From assembly GCA_002382325.1 (NCBI GenBank), contig DGAG01000003.1:98906-162905 (forward strand): DNA of 64,000 bases, written 5' to 3'. The translations under genes were made by a program, and so were the position numbers. Source of the DNA: Epsilonproteobacteria bacterium UBA4036 (lineage in GTDB: Bacteria; Campylobacterota; Campylobacteria; Campylobacterales; Arcobacteraceae). Numbering within the stretch: position 1 is the stretch's first letter; every line of letters begins with the position of its first letter. This document shows, one piece after another, positions 24,587 to 33,428 of the stretch. Under the pieces are notes generated by a model, which did not search any database, was not told where the DNA came from, and saw nothing but the letters and a program-made list of their open reading frames with translations.

Positions 24587-25726
24587 TTAGAGTATCTCTG
24601 TATCTAAAATAAAATCAATTTTTTCAAGTCCTATTTTTCCGGATTTATAGTGATTTACACTAAGATATTTGTTAATTGTATTCACATCTTTGTGTCCAAG
24701 AATACCACTTAAAGTTATGGCTTCTGTTTGTTGTTCAGCAAGCATAGAGACTAAGATATTTCTCATGTAATGAAGAGATAAATTTGATATTTCTGTATAT
24801 TTTTTAAGTTGTCTCATTTGACGATCAATATTTGAAATTACTCCTCCTGTGATTGGACTTTTAAATACTAAACCTTTAGTATCTTTCATTTTAAGAAGAG
24901 GATGTTTTATATAGATTGGAAGAGGATACTTTTGCTTATCTCCATTTTTTGTATCAACAATCCAGTAATAATCGTGGATGAAATCAATGTTTTCCCATTT
25001 GAGATTTAAAATTTCAGATTTTCTTCGTCCAGTAAATCCAAAAAGAAAAAGGGCTTGATAAAATGGCTCATTGTGATAATATGAGATAATTCCAGTGTAG
25101 ACTTTATTGAATAATTCTGTTGCTTCTGTTACTATTTTCTTTTGTGAAGGTATCTTAATAGTTATATCAGAAATAGGGTTCTCTTTTAAATATTTATTTT
25201 TTACTGCAAATGTGAATAACGGTTTTAGAACTTCTAAAATACTTTTTCTAGTTCTTGGGCTTAAGTTCCTTTTTGACATATTTGTTAGTATTTTTCTTAT
25301 ATCCATTTCTCTAATTTTTTCAATTTGTTTATTTCCCAGAGTTGTAGGTTTTTTGTCAATAATTCTACCTTTATCATTTTTTTCAGAGGTATAACCAATA
25401 TATGTTTCATAAATATATTTCTTTTTTATTGTCCATTCTTTTGAAGAATCTAAAGTTTCGTAATAAAAATCAAAAAGTTTATTGAGTTTAATATGAGTAT
25501 TAGAGTTATAGCCAGATTCAATATCCTCTTTGTATTTTTCTAAAGCTCTTTTAGCGTCCTTTACATAGTCTAATTTTGTCCAACTTGATGCCTTTATACA
25601 ATAGGTTTTTCTATAGCGTTTACCTTCATATCTAAAATCGAAAAGAAACTTATTATTGTCTTTTTTATGTATTTTTAAATTCAATACATTTTTTACTGGT
25701 ATATAATCATTTAAATTTAATGCCAT
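24587..25726 (-). CDS. int: Tyrosine recombinase/integrase
   Basis: A 379-residue phage-type integrase. The N-terminal arm and SAM-like core-binding domains (residues about 1-170) are followed by the catalytic domain: first Arg in FGFTGRRKSEILNL (about 235), H-x-x-R in LHYMRN (about 330), LGHKDVNT, and the Tyr nucleophile in INKYL (about 363). The ATG at 25726 has AAGG 7 nt upstream, better than an in-frame TTG 6 nt earlier. It is intact and sits between two tRNA-Gly copies and beside a tRNA 3' scar, so it is the likely mover of the island to its left. Confidence 0.93.
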   Translation of the reverse strand: MALNLNDYIPVKNVLNLKIHKKDNNKFLFDFRYEGKRYRKTYCIKASSWTKLDYVKDAKRALEKYKEDIESGYNSNTHIKLNKLFDFYYETLDSSKEWTIKKKYIYETYIGYTSEKNDKGRIIDKKPTTLGNKQIEKIREMDIRKILTNMSKRNLSPRTRKSILEVLKPLFTFAVKNKYLKENPISDITIKIPSQKKIVTEATELFNKVYTGIISYYHNEPFYQALFLFGFTGRRKSEILNLKWENIDFIHDYYWIVDTKNGDKQKYPLPIYIKHPLLKMKDTKGLVFKSPITGGVISNIDRQMRQLKKYTEISNLSLHYMRNILVSMLAEQQTEAITLSGILGHKDVNTINKYLSVNHYKSGKIGLEKIDFILDTEIL

Positions 25727-25871
25727 TTTCAAGCCTTATTTTTTGGGTGTCCTATTAGGTGTCCTATTTTATAAAATTATTATACAATCAAAAGAATTAA
25801 TATAAAATATAAACCCCATAAAGACGATGTATTTAGAACTAATAATAACTTTAAGAAATTGTAGAGTTATT

Positions 25872-25896
25872 GGTTCGAGTCCTCTCATCCGCACCA
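25872..25896 (+). other. Attachment-site scar: 3' end of a tRNA (probably tRNA-Leu)
   Basis: These 25 nt form a T-loop (TTCGAGT), the 3' T-stem CCTCT, and an acceptor 3' half CATCCGC followed by ACCA. The sequence upstream does not complete a tRNA: the T-stem partner has two mismatches (ATTGG instead of AGAGG) and no D or anticodon arm is present. The acceptor sequence fits a GCGGATG-type tRNA-Leu. This is the usual result of tRNA-targeted integration, marking the right end (attR) of an element. Confidence 0.7.
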
Positions 25897-25912
25897 TTTA
25901 TAATAGTAGTAT

Positions 25913-25989
25913 GCGGGAGTAGCTCAGTTGGCTAGAGCTTCTGCCTTCCAAGCAGATTGTCGCGAGTTCGAGTCTCGTCTCCCGCTCCA
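25913..25989 (+). tRNA. tRNA-Gly (anticodon TCC), copy 2
   Basis: Identical to the tRNA at 24503-24579 including CCA and the next two bases. It lies 16 nt after the tRNA 3' scar, as expected for a native tRNA cluster (tRNA-Leu then tRNA-Gly). TATAAT at 25899-25904 could serve as its promoter, though it may be chance spacer sequence. Chromosomal backbone begins to its right. Confidence 0.95.
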
Positions 25990-26081
25990 CTATTTATTCA
26001 AAATCTCCCCCTTTTATATTTTTAATATCTTTTCCCTGAAAATCATTCTTTTTTTAATCGATTAAACCTTATTCTTTTTGA

Positions 26082-26087
26082 TATAAT
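26082..26087 (+). promoter_or_regulatory. -10 box for the rimB-rimK run
   Basis: TATAAT in the context TTTGATATAATATTC, 24 nt upstream of the first start codon (26111). The tRNA-to-gene gap otherwise holds nothing recognisable. Confidence 0.55.
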
Positions 26088-26110
26088 ATTCTTTTAATTT
26101 AGGATAAAAA

Positions 26111-26533
26111 ATGAGTACGAAGAAAATTATTGGTCGAAGAGAAGTGGTTTCTATCATAGAGTTAGAGTTAAACGATATAGATGCTAAAATTGATACAGGA
26201 GCTGATTCCAATGCGTTGCATTGTGATGATATCGTTGTAGATGAGCATAATTATGTGCATTTTAAACTCTTAGATGAAGTTCATCCTTCTTATCATGGTA
26301 AACAGATGAAAATGCCTTTATATAAACTCAAAAGAGTTAAGAGTTCCAACGGAGAGATTCAATTGCGTCCCTCCATTAAAGTCACACTTCAATTTTTTGG
26401 AAAACGTTATAAAAGTGTTATCTCTTTAACGAATCGTGCGGATATGAAGTATCCTATGTTAATAGGAAGACGATTTTTAAGTAAACGATTTTTAGTTGAT
26501 GTCTCACAAGATTATCTAACCAAACACATATAA
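26111..26533 (+). CDS. rimB: RimB-like retropepsin-type peptidase (COG4067)
   Basis: A 140-residue protein with the aspartic-protease-like motif KIDTGADSNALH near residue 30, the mark of the COG4067 family (called ATP-dependent zinc protease, or RimB). It begins a five-gene run and is followed after 16 nt by rimK. In other bacteria RimB acts with RimK in control of glutamate tails on ribosomal protein S6. Length is normal. The coupling to RimK here supports that role. Confidence 0.8.
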   Translation: MSTKKIIGRREVVSIIELELNDIDAKIDTGADSNALHCDDIVVDEHNYVHFKLLDEVHPSYHGKQMKMPLYKLKRVKSSNGEIQLRPSIKVTLQFFGKRYKSVISLTNRADMKYPMLIGRRFLSKRFLVDVSQDYLTKHI

Positions 26534-26549
26534 ATACAAAAGGCAAATA

Positions 26550-27482
26550 ATGAGAGTGTATGTTTTATCACGAAATTCAAGTTTATATTCAACAAGACGA
26601 TTGGTTGAAGCAGGTAAACAACGAGGTTGGGAAATTCGAGTCATTGACTATTTAAAATGCAGTATTGAGATTATGAAAAATGAGCTAAAAATCAATTATT
26701 TAGGAAAAGAGTTACCTACCCCTGATGCGATTATTCCAAGAGTGGGTGCGAGTCGTACGTTTTATGGTGCGGCGATGGTTCGTCATTTTGAGATGATGGA
26801 TGTCTTTACTGTCACAGGAAGTTTAGCCATTAAACGAAGCCGAGATAAATTAAGAAGTTTACAAATTTTATCAAAAAATGGAGTGGACATGCCCAAAACG
26901 GTTTTCGCTTCAAATAAATCCAATGCCAAAGATGTGATTGCCTTAAGTGGTGGAGCGCCTTTGGTGTTAAAGATTTTAGAAGGAACTCAAGGGGTTGGAG
27001 TTGTTTTGGTTGACAGTGAGAAAGCGGCCAAATCCGTGTTAGATGCTTTTTATGGAATGGATGTCAATTTGCTTGTTCAAGAGTATATTGAAGAAGCAGG
27101 TGGGGCAGATATTCGAGTGTTTATTGTGGGCGGAGAAATTGTAGGAGCTATGAAAAGGCAAGGAGCTGAGGGAGATTTTAGATCAAACTTACACCAAGGT
27201 GGAAGCGCCAGTGCCTATAAACTGAATCGAAAAGAAAAAATGACAGCTTTAGCTGCTGCAAAAGCGATGGGTTTAGGAATATGTGGTGTGGATATGATTC
27301 CTTCCAAAAGAGGTCCTTTGGTGATGGAAGTGAACTCTTCTCCCGGTCTTGAAGGGATTGAAAGCTCTACGGGTATTGATATTGCCAGTAAAATAATGGA
27401 TTATATTGAAAAAAATGTTAAACCCAAATGCGAGGTCAATCCTAAAAAACGAAAAATCAAAAAAGATAATATTGGAGCATAA
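26550..27482 (+). CDS. rimK: RimK-type ATP-grasp ligase
   Basis: A 310-residue ATP-grasp enzyme. The N-terminal RimK pre-domain (IIPRVGASRTFYG) is followed by nucleotide-binding LVLKILEGTQGVGVVL, LLVQEYIEEAGGADIR, RSNLHQGGSAS, and metal-binding VMEVNSSPGLEGIE. It adds glutamate residues to the C-terminus of ribosomal protein S6 in the best-known case. Its stop overlaps the start of the next gene by 1 nt. High confidence in family; substrate is by analogy. Confidence 0.88.
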   Translation: MRVYVLSRNSSLYSTRRLVEAGKQRGWEIRVIDYLKCSIEIMKNELKINYLGKELPTPDAIIPRVGASRTFYGAAMVRHFEMMDVFTVTGSLAIKRSRDKLRSLQILSKNGVDMPKTVFASNKSNAKDVIALSGGAPLVLKILEGTQGVGVVLVDSEKAAKSVLDAFYGMDVNLLVQEYIEEAGGADIRVFIVGGEIVGAMKRQGAEGDFRSNLHQGGSASAYKLNRKEKMTALAAAKAMGLGICGVDMIPSKRGPLVMEVNSSPGLEGIESSTGIDIASKIMDYIEKNVKPKCEVNPKKRKIKKDNIGA

Positions 27483-28534
27483 TGGCATTAAATCGTAAGT
27501 TGATTTTAGGAGGAGTGGAGATTCCAAGAGGAAGCAATTTAACCATCCATTTGGAACTTCCTAAACTTTATAATACCCCTACACAACTCCCTTTACGCGT
27601 GATACGAGGACGAAAAGATGGACCCGTTGTGTTTATCAGTGCTGCCATTCATGGCGATGAGCTTAATGGGATTGAGATTATCCGACGATTTAGAAAACTC
27701 AATATTTTAAGTAAGTTGCGAGGTACAATTATTTTAGTGCCCATTGTTAATGTCTATGGTATTATGACACTTTCAAGGTATTTACCCGACAGACGTGATT
27801 TAAATCGAAGTTTTCCTGGCAGCATCAAGGGGTCTCTTGCCAGTCGTGTGGCAAAAATTTTTTTTGATGAGGTTGTTCGTCATTGTGATTTAGGGATTGA
27901 TTTACATACCGGGTCACTTCATAAATCCAATTTACCACAAGTACGCACTAACATTGACAATGACTTGACCTTTTCGTTAGCAAAAGCGTTTCAAGCACCT
28001 GTGGTATTGCATTCAGAATTGAGAGATGGCTCTTTACGTGCTGTGGCTCAAGAACAAGGAATACCTATTTTGCTCTATGAAGCAGGAGAGGCGTTACGTT
28101 TTGATGAGATTGCCATTCGAATCGGTGTTAAAGGGATTGTTAATGTGTTAAGAACCTATGAAATGTTGCCCAAATCGGTTAAAATTAGACAGAGCAAAAC
28201 CCCGATTGTTTCACGCATTAGTCAATGGATTCGCTCCAGTGAAAGTGGAATGATACGCACCATTAAAGCTTTAGGTGATACCGTACAAAAAAATGAAATT
28301 ATTGCCTATATTGATGAACCTTTAGGGGAGAGCAGTTTTGAGATTAAGGCCTTGTTTGATGGCGTTATTATTGGTAAATCTGAAATTCCTTTGGTGCAAG
28401 AAGGGGATGCCATTTTCCATATTGCAAAAATTAAAAATTTGGAGAGTGCTGAAGATAAGTTGGAGTTTTTCAATGAAAATGCCATTGAACAAAGTGAATT
28501 TTATGAATTAAACAATGAAGAGATAATCGAATGA
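27482..28534 (+). CDS. Succinylglutamate desuccinylase/aspartoacylase family protein
   Basis: A 350-residue zinc carboxypeptidase-like protein. Zinc ligands are in AAIHGDELNG (about residue 56) and GIDLHTGS (about 140), with the YLPDRRDLNRSFPG segment typical of the AstE/AspA family. The C-terminal 90 residues look like a lipoyl/biotinyl-type barrel (LGDTVQKNEIIAYID). Members are commonly linked to rimK. Together with RimB and RimK this suggests a shared amino-acid conjugation pathway, but the substrate is unknown. Overlaps the next gene by ATGA. Confidence 0.82.
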   Translation: MALNRKLILGGVEIPRGSNLTIHLELPKLYNTPTQLPLRVIRGRKDGPVVFISAAIHGDELNGIEIIRRFRKLNILSKLRGTIILVPIVNVYGIMTLSRYLPDRRDLNRSFPGSIKGSLASRVAKIFFDEVVRHCDLGIDLHTGSLHKSNLPQVRTNIDNDLTFSLAKAFQAPVVLHSELRDGSLRAVAQEQGIPILLYEAGEALRFDEIAIRIGVKGIVNVLRTYEMLPKSVKIRQSKTPIVSRISQWIRSSESGMIRTIKALGDTVQKNEIIAYIDEPLGESSFEIKALFDGVIIGKSEIPLVQEGDAIFHIAKIKNLESAEDKLEFFNENAIEQSEFYELNNEEIIE

Positions 28535-29049
28535 ATGAATTATTAAATAACAATATCCTTTTGACCATCATTTTAGTTATTGGAACATTTGTGACGTTGC
28601 AAGTATCCAAATATTTTCTACGAAAAATTGGCTTAACCAAAGAGGCCAATGAAAAGCGGGTCTATTATATTTCAAAGAGTGTCAATCTTGTTGTATTAGT
28701 CGTGGCAGTTTTTTTATGTGCAGCAATATGGAGCATGAAATTTGATGGCATTTTAATTTTTATTTCATCCATATTTGCGGTAGTTGGGATTGCCTTGTTT
28801 GCACAATGGTCAATTTTAAGTAACGTAACTTCAAGTATTATTATCTTTTTTACCTTTCCTGCTAAAGTGGGTGAAAGTATTAAGATTTTAGATGGAGATA
28901 ACAGTGTCAGTGGTAAAATAGTTGAAATTTCATTGTTTCAAATTCATATGCTCGATGAAGAGGGTGACTTAATCATCTATCCCAATAATTTGTTTATGCA
29001 AAAGCCCATTATTAAACTCAATAATGTAAAAAGCAGTCCCAATGATTGA
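28531..29049 (+). CDS. Small MscS-type mechanosensitive channel protein
   Basis: A 172-residue protein with two or three transmembrane helices (residues about 8-25, 48-66 and 70-100), then the MscS beta domain (KVGESIKILDGDNSVSGKI, LIIYPNNLFMQKPI). It is much shorter than E. coli MscS (286) because the C-terminal cage is missing, as in other minimal family members. It overlaps its neighbours on both sides (4 and 8 nt), so it is tightly coupled to the aspartoacylase-like and CorA-like genes. Confidence 0.78.
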   Translation: MNELLNNNILLTIILVIGTFVTLQVSKYFLRKIGLTKEANEKRVYYISKSVNLVVLVVAVFLCAAIWSMKFDGILIFISSIFAVVGIALFAQWSILSNVTSSIIIFFTFPAKVGESIKILDGDNSVSGKIVEISLFQIHMLDEEGDLIIYPNNLFMQKPIIKLNNVKSSPND

Positions 29050-29830
29050 TGTCAATATTGATGAGTTTCATCTGCGTGATATACAAAACGAAATTCACCC
29101 TTCTATTTTTATTCAAAATGAAGCCTATGATATTTTAATTATGCGATTGCCTTACAAACATAAAAAGAGTTTTAGTAACCAAAGTCATGCTTTTATTATG
29201 ACCACTGATGCTTATTATTTATACGACAAAATTAAAAAAGAGTTTCTCTCTTTAAAAGACATGAAAAGTTTGTATGCTGTGTTGAACGAAAAGGTTGATG
29301 TTGCCATGAATTTGACCTACGATTTGTATCATAAAATTGAAAAAATTGAAGATGGTTTTTATGAGCATAAATCAATTAAACGGTTCAACCATCAATGGTT
29401 CTTTTATAAAAATTCTCTTATAAAAATCAATCGAGTCATTGAAAAAGCCATAGAAGCGTTAAAGGGAATGATAAAAAACTATAAAATCGAAGACGATTTT
29501 TTAGAAATTAACTTTAAAGATGTGTTAGAACATTTAGAAAGAACCAGCCGAACTGCCGCGCATGCGTTGGAAAAACTGGATGCTTTATATAATTTCTATG
29601 CCAGTTACAGCAACGAAAAAATGAATAAAACCATCTATGTATTAACCTTGCTTTCAGGGATTTTTTTGCCGTTAAATTTAATTGTAGGATTTTTTGGAAT
29701 GAATACCACCTCATTGCCTTTTACACAAGAAGAGGGCGGTACGTTTTTTGTGATGACAATTTTAAGTGGAATGATTCTTTTTTCATTGTCTATTATGGTA
29801 TATTTAAATCGATTGAAAATGAAGGATTAA
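29042..29830 (+). CDS. CorA-family divalent cation transporter
   Basis: A 262-residue protein with the CorA layout: a soluble helical N-terminal part, then two C-terminal transmembrane helices (about residues 199-222 and 232-255), with the GMN signature in VGFFGMNTTSLPF after the first. It is shorter than typical CorA (about 316). It transports Mg2+ or a related ion. It overlaps the MscS-type gene by 8 nt. Confidence 0.82.
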   Translation: MIDVNIDEFHLRDIQNEIHPSIFIQNEAYDILIMRLPYKHKKSFSNQSHAFIMTTDAYYLYDKIKKEFLSLKDMKSLYAVLNEKVDVAMNLTYDLYHKIEKIEDGFYEHKSIKRFNHQWFFYKNSLIKINRVIEKAIEALKGMIKNYKIEDDFLEINFKDVLEHLERTSRTAAHALEKLDALYNFYASYSNEKMNKTIYVLTLLSGIFLPLNLIVGFFGMNTTSLPFTQEEGGTFFVMTILSGMILFSLSIMVYLNRLKMKD

Positions 29831-29831
29831 T

Positions 29832-30782
29832 ATGAAATTGGGAGTCTCCTCTTGCTTATTGGGAAATTTATGTCGTTATGATGGGGCACATGCCAAAGAC
29901 GATTATGTGGTGAAGATATTGCAAAACTATTTTGAGTTTGTGCCGTATTGTCCTGAACATTTGGTATTTGGAACACCGCGAGAGACGATTCGTTTGGTTG
30001 AAAAAGAAGGTACGGTTACCGTTGAAACCACTAAAACCAAAAAAGATGTGACTCATGTGTTAAATGAAGTTTCCTATGAGTGTGCCAGACAAATGGCACA
30101 CGACGAGCTGTGTGGATTTATTTTAAAATCCAAATCCCCCACGTGCGGAATGGAGAGAGTTAAAGTCTATCAAGAAATCAATGCCCCCAGTGAAAAAAAA
30201 GGGGTGGGGCTTTTTGCCCAAGCCATCAATGAACTCTATGCTCTTTTACCTGTTGAAGAAGAAGGCAGACTCAATGATGATTGGCTCAAAGAAAACTTTT
30301 TGATGCAAATATTTGCCTACAAAGATTTACATCAATTTTTACAAACAAAGCCCACGTTTAATGAGTTGGTTCAATTTCATACGAGCTACAAATATCTTAT
30401 TTATGCCAAATCACAAAACTCTTATAAACAGTTGGGTAATTTGGTTGCCAACCATGAAAAAAAATCGCTGCAAGAAGTTTTAAATGAGTACAAAATAGGG
30501 TTTTTAAAAGCCATAGCATTAAAAAGTGATATTGTTAAAACCTATAACGTACTTTTACACATATATGGTTATTTTAAAAAAGAGATTTCAAAAGAAGAAA
30601 AAGAGATTATTTTACTGACTCTTGAAGAGTATAAAGAGCAGATTATTCCATTAATTGCGGTGGTTAAAATTATCAATTTATATGTGACTCGTTTTGATAT
30701 AAGCTATTTAAAAAGTCAAAAGTTTTTAAATCCCTATCCTAAGGAGTTGGCACTTCGTTCAAGTCTTAAGGCATACAAGTGA
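29832..30782 (+). CDS. DUF523 and DUF1722 protein (YbgA-like)
   Basis: A 316-residue protein with two known unknown-function domains: DUF523 (residues about 1-150; LGVSSCLLGNLCRYDG, KSKSPTCGMERVKVY, conserved cysteines) and DUF1722/YbgA (about 185-305; HTSYKYLIYAKSQNSYKQLG). In E. coli ybgA is next to phr, and here the photolyase gene follows with a GTGA overlap, which supports a linked role in light-damage or cobalamin/iron-sulfur-related repair. Function is not established. Confidence 0.85.
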   Translation: MKLGVSSCLLGNLCRYDGAHAKDDYVVKILQNYFEFVPYCPEHLVFGTPRETIRLVEKEGTVTVETTKTKKDVTHVLNEVSYECARQMAHDELCGFILKSKSPTCGMERVKVYQEINAPSEKKGVGLFAQAINELYALLPVEEEGRLNDDWLKENFLMQIFAYKDLHQFLQTKPTFNELVQFHTSYKYLIYAKSQNSYKQLGNLVANHEKKSLQEVLNEYKIGFLKAIALKSDIVKTYNVLLHIYGYFKKEISKEEKEIILLTLEEYKEQIIPLIAVVKIINLYVTRFDISYLKSQKFLNPYPKELALRSSLKAYK

Positions 30783-32122
30783 GGGAAATCTTATGGTTTA
30801 GACGGGATTTGCGTCTGGAAGATTGTGCGATACTCGCCCATGCTTCCAACGATGTTTTGCCCATATTTATTTTTGATACCAATATCTTAAAGAAGTTACC
30901 CAAAGAGGATAAACGTGTGACGTTTATTTATCACAGCGTACTGAATTTAAAACAACAACTCAAAACCATTGGTTTGGATTTGGCAATTTTTTGTGGTGAT
31001 CCCAAAACCATTTTCCAACAACTTTTGCCTTTGGGTTTTTCTAAAGTGTTGTGTTCGGTCGATTTTGATGCGTATGCCATTGAGCGCGATAAAACCATTG
31101 AGTCTTTGTTGTGTATGGAACGTTATATAGATGCTTTTTTACTTGACCCCAAAGAGCATCTTAAAAAAGATGGAACACCGTATAAAGTGTTTACGCCCTT
31201 TTATAAAAGTTTAGAACCGCTTTGGTCATCTTCTTATATTGAAGAGTATCAAAGAAATAAGGCACTGCAAAAAATAGAGTTTGACTACGATAAAGTTCCT
31301 ACGTTGCAAGAACTTGGATTTGAAGAACAAACCTTGCCCAACTTTTTATATCAAACACCCTTTGAACTTTTGGAAATCTTTAAAACCAAAGTGAACCAAT
31401 ATGAAGAGCAACGAGACTATTTTTACTGTGATGGCACATCCAATTTGTCTGTACATTTACGTTTTGGTTTAATCTCCCCCAAACAACTCTTTAATGCCAT
31501 ACGTACGTTACCCTCAACCTCAGGGGTGGAGTGTTTTATCAAAGAGTTGTTTTGGAGAGAGTTTTATAATGCTATTTTATTTCATTTTCCCAAAAGTGAA
31601 GTTGAGAATTTTAATGGGGCAAATCTTATTTGGGAAGAAGATGAATGGGTCTATGAGAAGTGGATAAATGCACAAACAGGGGTGCCTTTGATTGATGCAG
31701 CCATGAAATATCTGAATCAAACAGGGCTTATGCATAATCGTTTACGTATGATAGTGGCTTCTTTTGCCAGTAAAAATTTGTTGTTACCTTGGAAAAAGTG
31801 TGAAGAGTATTTTGCTTTGAAGCTTTTGGATTATGAAACCAGCTCCAATGTGGGGTCATGGCAGTGGGCAGCAAGTACGGGAGCAGACAGTGTACCTTAT
31901 TTTAGGCTATTTAATCCCTATGTACAATCCAAAAAATTTGATAAAGAAGCAGTATTTATCAAACGAGTTTTACCCGAACTTAACCCAGTCGATGCTAAAG
32001 TATTGCATCAAGAGAATGGTTTGGGTAACACTCTTTTTATATCGTACCCAAAACCGATTGTTTCCATAGAGTTCTCACGTCAAAGAGCGATTGCTTTTTA
32101 CAAAAATGTAGCAAATCTTTAA
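30779..32122 (+). CDS. phrB: Deoxyribodipyrimidine photolyase
   Basis: A 447-residue class I CPD photolyase. The N-terminal antenna domain (ILWFRRDLRLEDCAIL) is followed by the FAD-binding helical domain with FIKELFWREFYNAIL, GVPLIDAAMKYLNQTG, MHNRLRMIVASF and the tryptophan-rich NVGSWQWAASTGAD. It repairs UV-made pyrimidine dimers using light. GTG start with a 4-nt overlap on the upstream DUF523 gene. All catalytic-region motifs are present. Confidence 0.93.
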   Translation: MREILWFRRDLRLEDCAILAHASNDVLPIFIFDTNILKKLPKEDKRVTFIYHSVLNLKQQLKTIGLDLAIFCGDPKTIFQQLLPLGFSKVLCSVDFDAYAIERDKTIESLLCMERYIDAFLLDPKEHLKKDGTPYKVFTPFYKSLEPLWSSSYIEEYQRNKALQKIEFDYDKVPTLQELGFEEQTLPNFLYQTPFELLEIFKTKVNQYEEQRDYFYCDGTSNLSVHLRFGLISPKQLFNAIRTLPSTSGVECFIKELFWREFYNAILFHFPKSEVENFNGANLIWEEDEWVYEKWINAQTGVPLIDAAMKYLNQTGLMHNRLRMIVASFASKNLLLPWKKCEEYFALKLLDYETSSNVGSWQWAASTGADSVPYFRLFNPYVQSKKFDKEAVFIKRVLPELNPVDAKVLHQENGLGNTLFISYPKPIVSIEFSRQRAIAFYKNVANL

Positions 32123-32168
32123 TAAATAATCGCTACAATGAGACGATCAATTTATAGAAAGGGATAAG

Positions 32169-33200
32169 ATGTTTTTAAATAAGATTATTGGACTGTTTTC
32201 AAAAGATATTGCCATGGATTTAGGTACAGCCAATATCGTTATTTGTATTAAAGATAAAGGTATTGTGGTCAATGAACCTGCTGTTGTTGCCGTGCAAGAA
32301 GATCGTTTTGGCAAACGAAAGATATTGGCAGTGGGACAAGAAGCCAAACAGATGTTAGGTAAAACTCCTCCCAATATTAAAGCAGTAAAGCCCATTCAAG
32401 GGGGTGTAATTTCAGATTTTGAAATCACTGAAATTATGATTAAGCACTTTATTAATAAAATTCATAATCGAAAATCATTTATTAAACCTCGTATTATTAT
32501 TTGTGTTCCTTTTGGGGTAACTCCTGTTGAGAGAAATGCGGTTAAAGATTCTGCTATTAATGCTGGGGCACGTGATGTTATTTTAATTGAAGAGCCTATG
32601 GCAGCAGCCATTGGGACAGGTATTCCTGTCAGTGACCCCGAAGGTCATTTAATTGTAGATATAGGGGCAGGGACAACCGAAGTAGCTGTGACATCTTTAG
32701 GTGGATTGGTCATTTGTAAAACCTCACGAGCTGCAGGCGATAAGTTTGATGAAGCGATTATGAATTATGTACGACAAAATTATAATTTGTATATTGGTCA
32801 AAAAGCTGCCGAGCAGATTAAAATCGATATAGGTACGGCGGTTAAACTTGAACAAGAGTTAAAAATGAAAGTCAAAGGACGTGATAATGCGGGCTTCTTA
32901 TCGACCATTGAATTAAGCAGTGAGAGTGTAAGAATGGCAATGAATGAACTCTTTAAAGAGATTGTCATGGTGATTAAAAATGTTTTGGAAAATATCCCGC
33001 CAGATTTAGCTGCAGATGCCGTGGATAATGGGGTTATTTTAACCGGCGGAGGCTCACTGATTCGAGGATTAGATACGTATATAGCTAATGCCATTAAGTT
33101 GCCTGTTAAAGTCTCTCATGATCCCTTATTGGCCGTAGCCTATGGCACGAATGAAGTTATAAATAATACCAAGTTACTCAAAATCATTTTTAATGAATAG
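32169..33200 (+). CDS. mreB: Rod shape-determining actin-like protein MreB
   Basis: A 343-residue actin-fold ATPase: phosphate-1 IAMDLGTANIVI (residues 14-25), VPFGVTPVERNAV, phosphate-2 LIVDIGAGTTEVAV (about 160), adenosine motif ILTGGGSLIRGLD (about 293). It forms membrane filaments that guide sidewall growth. A -10-like TACAAT (32134-32139) and AAAGGGAT ribosome site precede it. mreC, the usual next gene, is not found downstream; two candidate small RNAs and truD follow instead. Confidence 0.95.
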   Translation: MFLNKIIGLFSKDIAMDLGTANIVICIKDKGIVVNEPAVVAVQEDRFGKRKILAVGQEAKQMLGKTPPNIKAVKPIQGGVISDFEITEIMIKHFINKIHNRKSFIKPRIIICVPFGVTPVERNAVKDSAINAGARDVILIEEPMAAAIGTGIPVSDPEGHLIVDIGAGTTEVAVTSLGGLVICKTSRAAGDKFDEAIMNYVRQNYNLYIGQKAAEQIKIDIGTAVKLEQELKMKVKGRDNAGFLSTIELSSESVRMAMNELFKEIVMVIKNVLENIPPDLAADAVDNGVILTGGGSLIRGLDTYIANAIKLPVKVSHDPLLAVAYGTNEVINNTKLLKIIFNE

Positions 33201-33277
33201 GTATTGTGCCTTTGCAGTTAATGGTGTATTAACTATTGGTTGTTTAGAAGTTAATTATTCCAAGGTATACTTCTTTT

Positions 33278-33356
33278 ATGAGCAAGTTAAATGACTTGCT
33301 TGGGTTTTTTTCATTCTCCTCCTTTAAAAAAGCACTGCAACGCGGTGCTTTTTTAA
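33278..33356 (+). ncRNA. Candidate small RNA 1 (tandem pair, CU-rich linker)
   Basis: After TATACT (33266-33271) there is a 5' hairpin AGCAAGT-TAAATG-ACTTGCT (33281-33300), a T-rich stretch, a single-stranded CU-rich word TCTCCTCCT (33315-33323) and a terminator hairpin (33326-33354). No coding frame of note. The same order of parts recurs in the next element, which argues for a real RNA family. The CTCCTCC word could pair with Shine-Dalgarno sequences (inference). Confidence 0.5.
33326..33354. terminator. Rho-independent terminator, bidirectional
   Basis: Stem GCACTGC / GCGGTGC (one G-U pair) with loop AAC, flanked by six A and six T. It ends candidate small RNA 1 or the mreB transcript. 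Confidence 0.8.
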
Positions 33357-33428
33357 TGCCCTTTATGATTAACTATTGATTAACTTTTGATTGTCATACG
33401 GTTAATACTCATTTGATACAATTATTTT

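Noticed and set aside
24503..25989. Composite transposon with tRNA genes as terminal repeats
   Set aside because: The repeats are complete functional-looking tRNAs in direct orientation and the enzyme is a tyrosine integrase, so tRNA-targeted integration explains it better.
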